Source of the DNA: Microvelia longipes
Lineage: Eukaryota; Arthropoda; Insecta; Hemiptera; Veliidae
Length of the DNA: 64,000 bases
Reading direction: 5' to 3'
Assembly (NCBI GenBank): GCA_018340805.1
Contig: JACMZG010000008.1
Span: 15,353,522-15,417,521 of the forward strand
A model generated the notes under the pieces. That model searched no databases. It was not told where the DNA came from and saw only the letters and a program-made list of their open reading frames with translations. Shown here one piece after another: positions 44,595-58,490 of the stretch; position 1 is the first letter of the stretch, and each line of letters opens with the position of its first letter. The translations under genes and the position numbers were made by a program.

Positions 44595-47500
44595 TTGATT
44601 GCACCAAAGCACAATTAATGTTTTAATAATGTCCTTTAACTATATAACCATAACGAGCATTGAAACCTTATTCTACTCTTAACACACCTATTTCACAATA
44701 CACAATGGGATAATAATGCACTACAGGTTTCATATAGATCAATGCAGTCCATTATATTCTATTGTGGACTCTACACTAGCACCATTATACTATTATTCCT
44801 GTTCACAATGTCAAGGGTGAGGCGTATTGTTACATTAATATCTTATTTTTATATGTATTTGTATGTACGTATCATTTTTCTTCATGTCCAATCTATATCA
44901 CCTTATTGTGCTTTATTTATCCAATTGCCTTTTAAAGTATTATTTTGTTCTTACACACTGTCCCTGTATTATACTTGTCAATTTAGTTTTTTAATTTTCT
45001 TTTTTACTTCTTTTATTCGTTTTATACTCTAGAGGTTAATTATTTGTTATTGTTAGAAAAGGGGATTTTTATATTACGATTGTGTCGTACTGATATATAT
45101 TCGTTTTATAGAAAGTGATAATTATGTTCAAATAATTAACAATAACAAACTTCGTTTGTTTAATTCGTTCAGATGCAGAAAAAGAATTAGCAAATAGGTT
45201 ATGAATTATTCTTTGCTACAATGGAGATCCAGTAACAATAATTTGCGAGTTATAGTATAACCTAGACAGTATAGTATAACATATAATATATAGTATAACC
45301 TAGACAAATAATAATTCTTAATTCTTCTTCTAATTTAATTCTTTCTTTTTATTATTTCTATGTGGTTAAAATATTAAATTATAATTATCACTGAAATATT
45401 AATTCCTATTTTTCCTTCAGTACTCTTGAAATATATTATCAAATATCTTTATGTTCATGTTACTGACGAAATTTAAAATAATCTAAAGTTGGTTATTATT
45501 ATTATTATGGTTAGTATCGTTATGAATAGAATAGAAGATTATTTTTACGACTTATTTATGATTTTTTTTATAGATAACTTAACTTGAATTACTCTTCTTG
45601 AGTAATAGTTACCAAAATATAATAATAAAATTCAAAATTTGAACTCGCAATAGTTAATTTGCTGGGGGTAGAGACCATTTTCGAAAGTCTAAGACCATGC
45701 TTCCCCCTTATTTTTTAGGGTTAAATTTTCCACCCGGTATAAATATTCTTGACAAATCCCGCTGCCTTCAATTAACTACCTCCTACTTCCATGAGCAGAG
45801 TTTTATAAGCTCATTTTCTTTTGGAAATTCGCTAAAACAAGAATGCGATCGCGGTGAAGCCAAAGCACAATATATTTTTTAAATAGAAAATAGTATTTAT
45901 ATAATATACATGTACTGTGCAACAGGTAGTTTGATGTGAGTTTTGTTTATAAATCGATGGTTAACAATGATTTGTATTTAAACTCAACTTGTCGCTCAAT
46001 AGGTTTTGTCTGCTTTGATAACGTTTTAGATCTTTTTGTTCTTTCGATTACCACGGTTCTTTATGGACCTTTAACTTTCCTCTTCCTGTCAATGTTTGAC
46101 TTAAACAATATAACAAACCGAGAGGACAGACTAAATGCTTGGTTTGTCGCTGAAGAGGATGTTGTGTTTCTGTGATTTGATTGGCTATTGGTTTTCCACC
46201 AATCAAGTTTTGTCTTTTTTTAAGCATATAATCATTCACACATCAGTTATAAGTTTGATTTGATATTCGAGTGTTATTTTTTCGGTGTAGTTTTAAACTA
46301 TAGTTAATTAAAAATATTTTTAGTAGTAGTAGTAGTAGAAAGCTAGGTAATAATATTTACCAAGCAAGTTTCCTAATCTATTGGACACTTTTTTTATAAA
46401 CAATGGACATCTGGACAATAATAAGTCCTTAATTTATTATTAATAGTTTTGTGTATAAAATATTATTTATGACTTAGATCTTATTATCTTTACAAACAAA
46501 CGAATAATTATGAATCATTTAAAAAACTGCAATGTGTCGTGGGCTGAAGTGCATAAGTTTAGATGCTTAGCTTTGAGAGGTAATAAATCATTACTTGCTT
46601 CTTTTTTTAGTATTTAAACATTAGGTAAAGCTTTTAAACATAATGAATCATACTTCATTTAATGTGTGGAAACAAAAGATTCTTAACTCATGTTTATGTT
46701 TAATTCATCTTTATGATTAACTTGTCTTGACCCAAAATTACCTTTAAAATGAAGAAAAAATATATAACCATATTTAGGACTGTACACGTTGACAATAATT
46801 TTAGTTACTTGTTTGTTTGTATGTTGTTGTTCATTCTCCATGTTTATTTTCTTAAGCGCCTCCAGCTTCAAGCATTCTGCTTATTGGAGGCTTAGCATAT
46901 ATTAAGCATTTTTTTTTTTAACTCTAAGAATATTGTATAATTTAAAAATATATTAATGTAATAACCGTTTATATAAATTAAATCTATGATTTTTCTGGCA
47001 AATAAATTTGTATATTATATATTATTATTATAGTATTATTTGATGTTCCCAAATATGAATTTTGTTTTTAATTATTAATTACATTTAACTTAATTCCTCT
47101 TACTTTTGTTATCACTAATCAATTTCTCTTTTCTTCGTTCAAGTTCAGTTTAAACTTGACCTCTAGGTATATTGAGTTCTTTATCTTTTTAATTTTCTTC
47201 TCTTGGAATTATATATACTTAAAACTATAAAGAATTAAGAAATGTATTTTTTAAATTTTTTATTTTAATCACGGTGATGTTATAAAGTCATCAGTAAGGT
47301 AGGTATATAAGTTGTGTCACGACTTAGCTGTCGGTATCTCTTGTGTAGGAATAAGTTTTTTGGACTTAAAAAATGTTTTAAGTTCATTTCCCTTTTAAGC
47401 AAAAGATTGATTTGGCTATGAGGAAAAGTCGTGAGGACGGGCAGCCTTGTTTTAATTTTTATAGAAATAATATTTTTGAATTTTTCTTTCAGTAACTTGT

Positions 47501-47928
47501 TAGTTTGTATGTTGTTGTTCATTCTTCTTCTTGAATTTTTTGAAATTAAGAACTCTTAGGTTGAACGGAGATGGTACAATACATTTATCTGTTTAACCAA
47601 CCTCTCGACTTCCCCCTCTCCACCTTCTCCGCGCAGTGCTCTATCTCAGTGGTTATTATCCGGGGCCTGGGGACAGGATCCCCAGAGAGGACGCGGAGGG
47701 GTTATTAGGGAATAATACCCTTTAACTTATTTTTGAAAAAATAAAAATATGAAAAAAATAGATGAAACATTAAATAAATAAAAAACTACTTATTTGACAT
47801 CAATCGACGAAGATACTTTATTTAAGTTGACCCACAATTCCCCATTAAATTCAGTTTATTAAAATTAAAGTTATAATGATTGCTTTATATATTTATTAAA
47901 TTATATTATAAACTTAATTCTTTAAAAA
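44595..47928. other. AT-rich intergenic sequence
   Basis: (TAG)6 lies at about 46322-46340. A G+C-richer scrap at 47635-47705 (GGGGCCTGGGGACAGGATCC) has a self-complementary GGATCC but no frame. Two frames at 45697 and 45936 are short, lack coding composition, and were not accepted. Confidence 0.4.
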
Positions 47929-47937
47929 GAATTGAAA

Positions 47938-48450
47938 GGAACAGTTTCTCCACTGATCTAAACAATAATGTATTCAGAGAACCAGCTTTCAGTTTTAACA
48001 AACCATCTTCAGTGCCTAAACAACACAGTACAACCAAATATATTACAAAATATATTCTCGTTATAAGAATCTTTGTTTTAAATCTTTATTGTAATATTTC
48101 TGTATTATTATTGTTAAATATTTGTATTTTGGACCATTGGTCTGTTCTTTAATAAATAAATAAAATAATCAAAAGCAATCGCTACTAGAGAAAAATAGTA
48201 AAAAACAACTAAGTAGTACCATAATCTAAAAGTAAAAAATATAATATAATAAAATAGAATAAAAAAATAATAATAATAAAATAAAGCCAATAAATAAAAT
48301 AACATAATATAATTAAAAAATTATATAATTTAAAATAAGATTAATACATATAGTATTATGGTTAAGCACTAATGATGGTTTGTTAAAACTGAAAGCTGGC
48401 TCCGTCAATATATTATTATTTAAATCAGTGGAGAGAATGTTTTTTTTTCC
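47938..48450. mobile_element. Foldback element carrying a LINE-like tail
   Basis: The arms 47938-48018 and 48363-48450 are inverted copies. The pairs are TCTCCACTGATCTAAACAAT against ATTTAAATCAGTGGAGAGA, and CAGCTTTCAGTTTTAACAAA against its complement. The 340-bp interior has a stem GACC-ATT-GGTC (48132-48142) followed by AATAAATAAATAAA, resembling a non-LTR 3' end. Confidence 0.75.
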
Positions 48451-48834
48451 ATTCCTTATATTGATTAACTCCACAGCTCAACATCTTATTTCTTTAAAGT
48501 CACAGCTTCCATTGATATTTTAAATTACCGTATCTTTAATATCTGTTTGAAAAAAACACATGATTTGTAAAACTTTCATTCATCCCTGGTTGCTAAATAT
48601 TACTATTAATTCTTTTATGTTAATGTATTAATGTATTTGTTTCAGGTAAGAAATCCTTCAGTAATTTTCGTGTTACAGCCATTTTGGTAAATTTACCTTT
48701 CTCAGTTTACCAATAAGGTATTTTTTTCTAGTTTTATCAATTATCTTTTGTCTACACTGATATTATTATTACAATAATAATAATAATTAATATTAATTCA
48801 AATATTAATTTGCTTGCAAATTAATACCAAATAC

Positions 48835-48950
<116 letters not shown>

Positions 48951-50950
48951 TTCAATTTTAACTAATCAAAATAAATATTATGTAAAAAAATAGTGACTAA
49001 CAATCTCGCAAAGAAATATTAATATAACATTAACTTTAGAGGGTGATGAAGGACAAAAAAATAATTATGCTCTAATGTCGCTTAGACTAAGTTATTAAGT
49101 TAGTTTTTAAGAAGAAACCTCTCTTGTTTGTATACAATATTTTATTGTGGTTTAAGTTGACACAAAACTTGTTTAAACTCAAGATGTTTGACATTTTTTT
49201 GATCAGACGACTTAATTCGATGTAAAAAAACACAACACATTCGGAGGTTATAACCTGACTTTTCTATGAATGACGTGTGACATCATTGCAGGAATTGGTA
49301 TAGGCGGGCAACATTAAAAATTTACTATTTATTTCTGCAATAACGTCAATTCTGGACTGTAACCTAACATGTTAAAACATTGATTTCATTCATAAAAATC
49401 CCTCCAATTGAATCACCTTATAAATTATATCAGCTTGGTTTGAACTATGCTTGACATTGTATGTAAATTGGTTGTTACAGCAGTCTCTTTAGACTTCAAT
49501 ACTACGAAATAGGATTATGCACGTATGAGGTGTTTATACGGGGTGAAAAATGTTGAATGCACCATTAAATCCATCAAAATATTGTCACTACCTCCTGTAA
49601 GTTGAGCCTTGCGGGTTCAAAGTTACCATTAATATTTTTAACTTTGACAATTTTTTTACCACTTGTGGTAATATTGAAAATTTATTATAGAGCATGCCAT
49701 AAAATTGCCTGTTTAAAAAAAACATTAATTCGAAAATATTTGATACTATCGCTCTATGTTGGTAATTTTTCACTAAGACATTGTTTCAAATAAACGATAC
49801 AATTGTTTAAAATCTCAGTACACAAGTATAGATAAATAGCGATGAATTAGCTTAGTGAAATATTACCATAGTATAGAATTATTGGTATCAAGTTCCGTAT
49901 GAAGTAATGATGTTTTTACAAAGAGTTATTGTTGTATGTGGTATAATTCTACTTTCCAAAATTGCCAAAAGTGGTAAAAACTAACATATTCGGTTGATAA
50001 TTACCAAAACAAAAGTAATAAATTTTAACTCATTTCAAAAGAATCAATCTGATAAAGACTATTTTCAAAAATCATCTCTGATCATGTTTTTAAAGACTTA
50101 ATGTTAGGGCAGCACAAATGGTCACCTTGGTATTTTTCTCTACTTTTCTTTTACTTCTTGGGCTCTCATATTTCTTAAATTAAATATAAAACTTTTACTT
50201 TAAAAATAAATACTAACAAATTTCCAAATACTGATAAAACAATACGAATACCTCTTATATTGTTAATAAAATAATTATTTATTTTTCTAATACATTTCAG
50301 TATAACATTGCGTGCAACATTTTGAGGACTAAATCTTTCTAATCCTGCTTTTTATTAAATTGACAAATAATGTTATTAATTTGCATCTAATTATGTATCT
50401 TTAACTCAAACTAATGCTTACTTAACACCAAAACAACAATTATTGTGTAAAAATGTTCTTTATACTCGTGACGGAAAACACTAATTATACGGAGACGGGA
50501 AATGATTTAATTTAGCTATAATGTGCTATATTTCATTATGTTCTATAGGGTATTCTTTAATATCAATATATCTATGTGTGGTACATAGAGTACAGTACAT
50601 ATGCACGTGTTACATAAGTTATCTATGGTAATAGTTGAAGCGTTAATTCGTTTGTTTTATATCATGCGTATCCTTAGTGTATTGTTACATATAGCTTTTC
50701 TTTTTGCCAAAACTGGAATCTGGTTTAATGGTTTTGATGTCATGAAGTGTTACAATATTTTGATTACTTGTGTAGTATCATTATACTGTAAACATTGTAG
50801 GGTGCAGTTCATGCAGTACATTTGTGCTGTGTCGAGATCTCATATCGTTAATTGGCTATAGCCTAAACTTCCTGAAACAAATGCTTAAAACGAACTTCTA
50901 CTCTAAAGATTTTTGTTTTATTTATTATAGATTTATTTTTATTATTATTG
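48951..50950. other. AT-rich intergenic sequence
   Basis: The frame at 50601 (86 codons, hydrophobic) has no supporting start or splice context. No other feature was found. Confidence 0.45.
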
Positions 50951-51092
50951 CTTTCCCTTATCTATTAAAGTAGTTTATAGCAAAGTATTGTGTTCGCAAT
51001 AAAAAACCGAAACCGAGATTTTATCATAATAAAGTGTGATAACTCCTGCTGCGTTTATGCGAGAGAGTTTAAACTTGGCACAAAAATCAGGT
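50951..51092 (+). mobile_element. 5S-fragment repeat, 5' fragment A
   Basis: It retains AGCAAAGTATTGTG, CGAAACCGAGATTTTATC, GATAACTCC, TTTATGCGAGAGAGTT and AAACTTGGCACAAAAATCAG in family order, with internal deletions. The 5S-like part is absent. Confidence 0.55.
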
Positions 51093-51240
51093 CTAGTTGG
51101 GCCGGAAGATACATTTTAGCAAATTTTCAAAGAAATAAGAGGCCTTTGGCCGCTCCGCGCCTCAGTCGCTATGCAGCGTCGGCGCTGGGGGACGCTTCGT
51201 AGCTCCCGCACCCATCTGTGACCGCTTCGTGGCCACATGG
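51093..51240. other. GC-rich hairpin-dense patch
   Basis: At 51138-51235 the base composition jumps to mostly G+C in an AT-rich region. Short self-complementary units follow each other (GAGGCC...GGCC and GCGCCTC, GCTATGCAGC, GACGCTTCGTAGCTC, GTGACCGCTTCGTGGCCAC). No frame looks functional. Confidence 0.5.
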
Positions 51241-52501
51241 TTGTTGTCCTTTCCATGTTGTTCTTCATATTAATAGTTCATATAAGTTGCATACTGCCAC
51301 AATATAAGCGAATTTACAAATGTATTAGTCAAAAAACGTGATTTGTTTACATTATTTTGTGTACGTCAATCATTAAAACCGGAACTAATGCTGATAATCA
51401 AATGTAACCTCGTGTTTTTGAAGTATTAATAGTAAAATTTCATTAGATCTTTTAATTTTTTTTTAGTTATACAAGTGTTGGTGTTAACTGATTAATTTTT
51501 GAAACATAACTTATAATAGTTTTGGCGGGGAGATTCGCAACCTGTCGAATTAACTGTGAAATGCTCGCTTTCTTGATAAACAATTTAATTCTTGCTTTGC
51601 CTACGGCTCTAATAAGAAAAAGTAAAAAAAATCAGTTTCCACATTTTCTGTTGCTAGCTTTAATGCCTATAATGTAACTATTTATTAGATTTAAAGAAAG
51701 CAAGGTTCAAAGTGAAACGTTCAATGCCTAGTTATTGCTCGACCCAATATATTGTTTAATATCATTTCTGTGTGGGAGCAATTTGAAGAAACAGCCTTTT
51801 CCTTTAATTACTATGCTAAACTTTTGATTAATATTATTTATTAATTCATGAACTAGATATAATTCTTTTGTAATAATTACATCGAAAACTAGTTCTATGT
51901 TCTAAGTTTAAATCAGTTTAAAAATTATTTATTTGACTGGATTTTCTCGTCGATAAGTTGTCATTTTGTTTGATACACTTTTTCGTGAATTGTTTTTGCT
52001 ATTTTCTTGTCAGTCCATTTATTTTTCAATGCAGGGTTACAGTCGTTCAAGAAATTACTCAAAAACAGCATTTTCTTGTTGGAAAATATTATTTATCTAC
52101 TCCTTGTATTGTAAGTTCTACTTACAGTCTTGTTATCTCACACTGTAAATGTACTTTTACTCCCTAGGGAGGAAAAGTGAAAGTGTTGCCAACTTGACAG
52201 AATTTTTTAGTAAAATTCTAGGAATTTTAGGAAATTTTTAGGATTTTTTTCGGTGTTATGTTGGTACTACTGGTAGGATATACAATATACACACGCTAAT
52301 GTTTAAATTACAAATATAGTATTACACATTATTCTATTAACAGCTTACAATAAAATAATGTGAAGATAGTGGCTTTATTCTCTCTTCATCAGAGTAATTG
52401 ACATGGTAAGAATAAACTAAACTAACACAACAACAATTAAGGAGCTGAAGAATATATTAATAGTTGTTAGTATTAGTTCTCTAGTCGTAGATAAAATTTA
52501 A
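51241..52501. other. AT-rich intergenic sequence
   Basis: A small palindromic CTCCCTAGGGAG piece lies near 52161. Otherwise nothing is recognised. Confidence 0.45.
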
Positions 52502-52503
52502 TA

Positions 52504-52721
52504 TGCAACAAGGGATGAAAGTTTTCAGCTCTCGTATTATCTCCCTCGTCAAGCCTCGGGAGCCAAAATGTTAGTTAACTCCCTCGGCAAGCCTCGTGAG
52601 CTAACTAGTTTATCTCCCTCGGCCTACCGGCCTCGTGAGCTCATGAAGTTTCCTCCTTCGGCGCTGCCTTAGAACGAAACTTTAACTTGAGCTGTAAAAC
52701 TTACTTTCATCCCTTGTTGCA
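52504..52721. mobile_element. TA-flanked MITE, 218 bp, with internal repeats
   Basis: TIRs are TGCAACAAGGGATGAAAG and its exact complement, with TA on both sides (52502-52503, 52722-52723). Inside, a unit beginning CTCCCTCG and containing GCCTCG recurs about four times at 36-46-bp spacing (CTCCCTCGTCAAGCCTCG, CTCCCTCGGCAAGCCTCG, CTCCCTCGGCCTACCGGCC, CTCCTTCGGCGCTGCC). Each is able to fold through CTCCC/GGGAG-type arms. Confidence 0.85.
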
Positions 52722-52723
52722 TA

Positions 52724-55700
52724 AATAACTATTGTTTATTATTTGCAATGCTTAGACTTTAATTAGCTTATGTCTTGACTCTATATACTAGGCTTAACTG
52801 TTCCTTATTTTAAGTTTACTTATATTACTAAAACATTATTATGAAAGTTGTATCATATTTCGATTGAGGAAAGAAGCATTCTTCATCTTTATTGGATGTT
52901 ATCACTTCCTTAGTATCTAATTATACACTTCTTTAGGAACTTGTTTATAACTTCTGACCACAGACACTAATTTCGGATACTACTTTGACTCAAGTGTACT
53001 GGAGAGTGATTTATCTGATATCGAGTGAAAGTAGTGGTTTCTGGGTTATTATTTAGTTTTTTAGCCAATTGTGATCACTATTTATTACCAAGTATGTAAT
53101 TAATTATTTTTGCTTAATAGCAGTGCTTAATATTAAATAAATAAAACTTATTATAATGAATATAAGAATGAAGTATGAAATACGAATGCAGTATAACTTT
53201 AAAGATAGTAAAATTTCGAATACAAAATAATATATTAGATATGTAGTAGACTTTTTAAAGAAAATTGATTACTTTGAATTTAACTTAAAATATTGTTAAG
53301 CAACCTTTAGTACTGGGGTTTGACTTGTGGTCAAGACGGTACCTGTTTAACTTGCTACTGTGATATACGTGGTGTACCAATCTACAACTTTAGGAATTTC
53401 TGCTGATGCGTGGTATATCTGTAACGGACCAATATGTCGCAGAAATATTCAAGTTTTATCGCATTAATTCCTTTAAAATCTTTGTAGCACATTTTATAAG
53501 AAACTTTGAAGCACAAATCCTTCACTTTCGAATAAACTAATATATTGTCTGGAAATAATCCTTATGAGGTAAGTCGCGCGGAAGAGAGGAATCAGAGGTG
53601 CAAAATATCCGCGGAACGGAGTCGTGCATTTGAAAATTTGCTTATCACGTAGTGAAAAATATGGTCTAAAGGAGCCACGGCTAACTGAGCAACCGCTGAA
53701 GCGGGCCAGAGAGGCAAGGCGACTGTGGCCCATTCGTTATAAATTTGATGCTAGCATGACAAAATGTCATGCGACTACAAATAATAAAAAAATGCAACTA
53801 ATGCCCAAAAAAATCCGGTTCAAGTTCTATGTTTATTCAGTTTGCTATACATAATTTGCTATCAACATTATTTTAATATTTTCTCTATTGTGTTGTTTTT
53901 TCTAATGATCTTACAATAAAAACTGGTTTGCTGGTGGAAATATAGCTCTCGTCTAACGAACAACGGGTTCTTACTTCTTTTACACTAATTGTACCAGTTC
54001 ATTACTATGTTTACCCTTAACCTTCAATTTAATTATAGCCTTTCTATTACGCTGTAATATCAAACCATAATTTGTAAAAATTTTATGTTATATTTCATAC
54101 ATGTTTTCCTCTTTTTTTATTAAATTTAATGCAGAGGAAAGCTTTGTTTCTGAGACATACAAATTAATTATGTACATTATTCATGACGTAAAATGTAGAT
54201 AACTGACTCAAGGTAGTTATGTTGCAAGTGTGTTTTGCCTTACTTTTTTGGAGATACACTGAAGATGCATTTTTTATCCTTAATCCATTGGCTTAACCTT
54301 AATTCTGAGATCAAGACGTTGGATACACCCTTGATTTTGGGTTATCCCTCAATTCTGAGGTTGATGCTATAGCGATACTAAAAATCCGAGGTTTCCTCTA
54401 CTTGATTATTCTTAATGAAATCATTAGTGATTTGGTTTAATATACACTTGGATAGGCAACGATCCAAGTGCACTGGGATGTTCAATCACACTTATGATAA
54501 GAATAACAGTCTATATTTCTGAACTTAATTTTAGGAACAGACAAAAACATCAGTTCTTTTTCCTTTCTTTAGTAGGTAGGCTAAACCTGCCTACCCTGAA
54601 GACATTTTTGAAGAGTCAATGTTCATTGCTGGCCTTTTAATATCAGTCCATATTTTAAACGGTCTGAGCTGCTACTTCTACGATAAGTCTCTCTTTTATA
54701 AAACATATTTCGAGTAAGCTTTTTTTGTTTCTTTAATTAATAATACTTTTTTTTCATAACTAAAAAAATGTTGCATCCTACTAATATTTCTACTCGTAAT
54801 CATCTATTTCCTATTCTGATAAAAAATTAATTACAATTATAATTGAATTAAGATATTACATCTGCTTTTTCTCTAATCAGGATATCTGATTACATTTCAT
54901 AATAAATGTTCATTTCATCTTAACAACATTACTAACCAGTTACTCATCACTTTAAACAATTACAAAAAACAAAAAAAACAATTGTAATACAAAATTATAA
55001 AGCGTGAAACAAAATAATACAGATTTTTTTTAAAATATAAAATGTGGCTTGGTGATCCTGAAATCAAAAGTAAAAAATGTGTATTACTTGTTAAGTTTCA
55101 CTTTTATTATAGTTATGAGTTTTAGATGTCGCGACGATCTACTGTCCTTCTATACGTGTTGATGAGACGAATTTTACATTATATCCTATATTACCTTACA
55201 GAAAAATCATTTACTTTTTAAATTGTTATTGCTACTTTTTTCTACCGTTTGATATTCGAACATATGTTAAAACATTAAACTTGAATTCAATTCTGTTTTT
55301 AAATTTATAGCAGACATAGTTGACAATTATTTTAACATCACGGTTAAACTATGATTTTATTTTATTTACACCTTGCTTGACTGATTCAAATGATTGCAAG
55401 ACGAGATAGTTAGTTTATTGTTAATTGTTGAATTTAATAAGACCACGAAATATATTATATTTTAATTTTATAATAAGGAAAGTATTTTAATTAGTGTTTT
55501 TTACTATGAACAGGAACAAGACTGTAAAAATAATGATTTATAGTTTAGTAAAAAATATGTTAATCTATAAATGCTCGCTTTAAACAACTCAGTGTAGATA
55601 ATAGGTTGACCAAGGGTTAGTAAATCATAAAGGATTGTTCTTTCATATTTTATGACAATTTAATTACTGCCCATATTTTTAAATCAGCGATTAATATAAT

Positions 55701-57002
55701 ATATTTGCAAATTCCTTGACGGTGTGGCGGTTTGAAATCTTCTTAAAAGAACTGGGTGGACCAAATGTAACCTAACTTTCCTCAGCGTTACCTCCTCATA
55801 TTTTTGTTACCTCATCATAAGTCTGAGTGACACTTAAGTGTCAAAGCCAATGCTATTTTAAATTTGATTTTTTCAATTGTAAGTTTTACTTTAACTTAAC
55901 AATATTTTAGGAAAACTTCTTGAATATGGATAAAAGTTTTTATTTATTCATTAATATAGGTTCATGTAGGTATTCAAGGAGATCGAGTTCGAATAAATCC
56001 TATTCTTATGTTATTAGCTAAGAGTAAGTCTTATTAAATCTCGAGTAATGTTCGTGAATGTCATCCTTTGTTGTTTAAAGCTTCGATCACTTAATTATCT
56101 TTTTACTTAGTTTAATATGTATTAACAGCTAATAAAAGCTAGTTGTAAAAGTTATAAAAAAATAATAAAATTAATAAAAGTTAAGTAGCCCCCAAAAAAA
56201 CAGAAAAAAAATGAAATAAAACAAAAAAAAATAAGAAAGTTTCAATATTTTCAGAAGGAAATAAAGTTTTAGCATCTGACTCTTGACATATGGATGTGGG
56301 CATAGAAAGTAGGTTAGTCTGAAAACCTTCCAAAATTACTTGACTTGAGGCTTGCACATGTGTCTTCCTTCAGGCTTATTGCTGCTAATAAAACACCACC
56401 TGTGAATTCCAAGTGTATTTATTTTAAAGTGTATATTAGGTACACTTTGAGAAATGTGTATTTTTATTTGATTGTATAACTTGAAATTTGTTGTTAGTGT
56501 GAAATTAAAAAAATAATTTTTATATAGTAAATAAATGTGTAATTGCTTAAAGCATAATTAACTTGCAAATTAAAGATTGTTTTTATTGAATTGGAGAAGT
56601 CCGACAAAAAAAAAGAAATAAATAAATAAAACATATTATGATATAACGTATATGACAATAAGAATGTAACAATTTTTAAATTACGTTGGAGTAACCACCT
56701 TAGAAGTAAAATGTAATTATTGTTCCCTTGCAATAATTACCTTTTTTGCTCTTCCTCAGGAGTTAAATATATAAATATAGATGCTTCTCCCCTAGAGTTA
56801 TCTGCTTTGATTCCCTGGACGTTCTTTACTTCCTTGGTTAGTAACTGTTTACTTACTAACTTGATAATAAATTGATACTAGTTTAATTGATACTAAATAC
56901 TTACAATATTTCTCTCATATGAACTTATAATGTAGAAATAATAAGGCCCTAAATAATTGATTGGTAAAGTAAGAAATAACACAATTCTGTATATAGGCAA
57001 GA
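52724..57002. other. AT-rich intergenic sequence
   Basis: A G+C-richer stretch at 53570-53740 stays open on both strands for about 75 codons but has no family resemblance or splice context. The remainder is AT-rich with no repeats recognised. Confidence 0.4.
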
Positions 57003-57310
57003 GATACAGCACAACTCTGACTAGGAGCCCCGTGACTTGATGAAGTTAATATATAGACTATAACAAGCTCTAATGGGGTCTTATTTATAGGTAAAAAATA
57101 TAACACAGCTTTGTGCAGGTTCTTCGCTATTTTGATGAAGTTGAAAATATAGACTAAACGAGTCTCTAACAGGGCTTATTTATGAGTAAAAGATATAACA
57201 CAACTATACTTAGAGGCTCAGCGACTTGATGATGATAAGATAATTCAAAGTTGTAATGGATTGCATTCATTAGTTAAAAAATAATACAGTGCAACTCTTA
57301 ACTAGGCTAA
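57003..57310. repeat. ~95-bp tandem repeat, three to four degenerate copies
   Basis: Anchors of the form GATAYARCACAACTCT recur at 57003, 57098, 57193 and about 57281. The second anchor TTGATGAAGTT recurs at 57038 and 57132. Point differences are many, so the array is old. Confidence 0.75.
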
Positions 57311-58217
57311 CAATTTTTTTTACTTCAATTTCCAGGAGGCAACTATATAAGGCTCATCTCCCATTGCGGGCCCTTAGTTATGCCTCTGCACTATATAGTT
57401 TATTTATACCCACGGGTTTATGAACAAATTATCAAATGGGGAGAGGGGATCATCAAATTCGAAGTATTTATTTAATATAAGTATTTAAGTAATAAAGTAA
57501 TAAATGAATGTAATACTAATAGTATAACTACCTCTAAGTTAAAACTGAAGAGTGAAATATACTTTTTAGTTATATTTGCGTGTAAGAGGATGAATAAATA
57601 TTATTGTTACATTGAACTGAAGTTTAGAAACTTAAAAGAGGAAGAAAAATTAAACGTGACGGCAAAAAGATGAAAATAAGATATAGTTGCGGATATTGAA
57701 AGAAAAATATTAGTTTGAGACTTGAGATCTGTACGAAAGATATCCTGGGGATACCATCTATATGCAGATGAGTTCACTACTCTAAGAATTTAGAACATAT
57801 CAAACTAGAATACTAACATCAAGAGAAAGGTATCATTAAGTAAAACTAATAAAATAAGTATAATGAATTTGAGATAAAACAGAATAAAAGAGAAAGTAAG
57901 AATAGAGATATAGTGAGCAAAATTTGTTATTAGGGAGGTAGATATAAGTTTTGGTCATCTTATGCTTCTATAAAACTTATTCGCTGATATAGGGAGTGAC
58001 TATTTGAATAATTCTTGCTTACTTTTGCTTCTATTGGTTCGTTATAGTAACTTTACCCCGCCTGTTGACATGGATTAAAGAAAAAGTTAACTAAACTATT
58101 AAAAATATAGTTTTTAAAATTGCATGGTTCAAAATATACTTTTACGAACGTAAAGTTGTGTTCTTATGACCATTGAATTTAAAGAGCGTTTATTTATAGT
58201 AACCATAGATCAGATGG
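57311..58217. other. AT-rich intergenic sequence
   Basis: No feature is recognised. Confidence 0.5.
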
Positions 58218-58490
58218 TTACTTAAGTAACCATCTTATCTATCTATCTAACTAACTAACTATCCATCTATCTTAACTTGCTTACAGTAAGTAAGCAACTT
58301 GCAAGAAATACGCTTTACATTGCTTGTGTGGTATTACCAGAGTAAATTAAGCAAGACTCGTCTTAGTTGTTTGCTTCTCTTAGTTTACTTACTTTTATTT
58401 ACGTTCGCTTACTTTATTAACTTTTACTTACTTACTTTTAAATTACTTACTCTTACTTATTTACTTATTCCTTATTCATAATTACTTAGT
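58218..58490. repeat. Tetranucleotide-rich low-complexity tract
   Basis: ATCT and AACT tetranucleotides (58230-58272) give way to TTAC/CTTA-rich sequence to about 58490. The Leu/Tyr-rich frame inside is an artefact of this composition. Confidence 0.7.

Noticed and set aside
44378..44614. Poly-Ile and poly-Asn frames
   Set aside because: They are translations of the (ATT)n tract after a 5S-family copy.
53494..53854. Open frames on both strands in a G+C-richer stretch
   Set aside because: Both strands are open, neither has domain features or splice sites, and this is likely a compositional effect or an old repeat.
58299..58481. Leu/Tyr-rich 60-codon frame
   Set aside because: It is produced by TTAC/CTTA low-complexity sequence.
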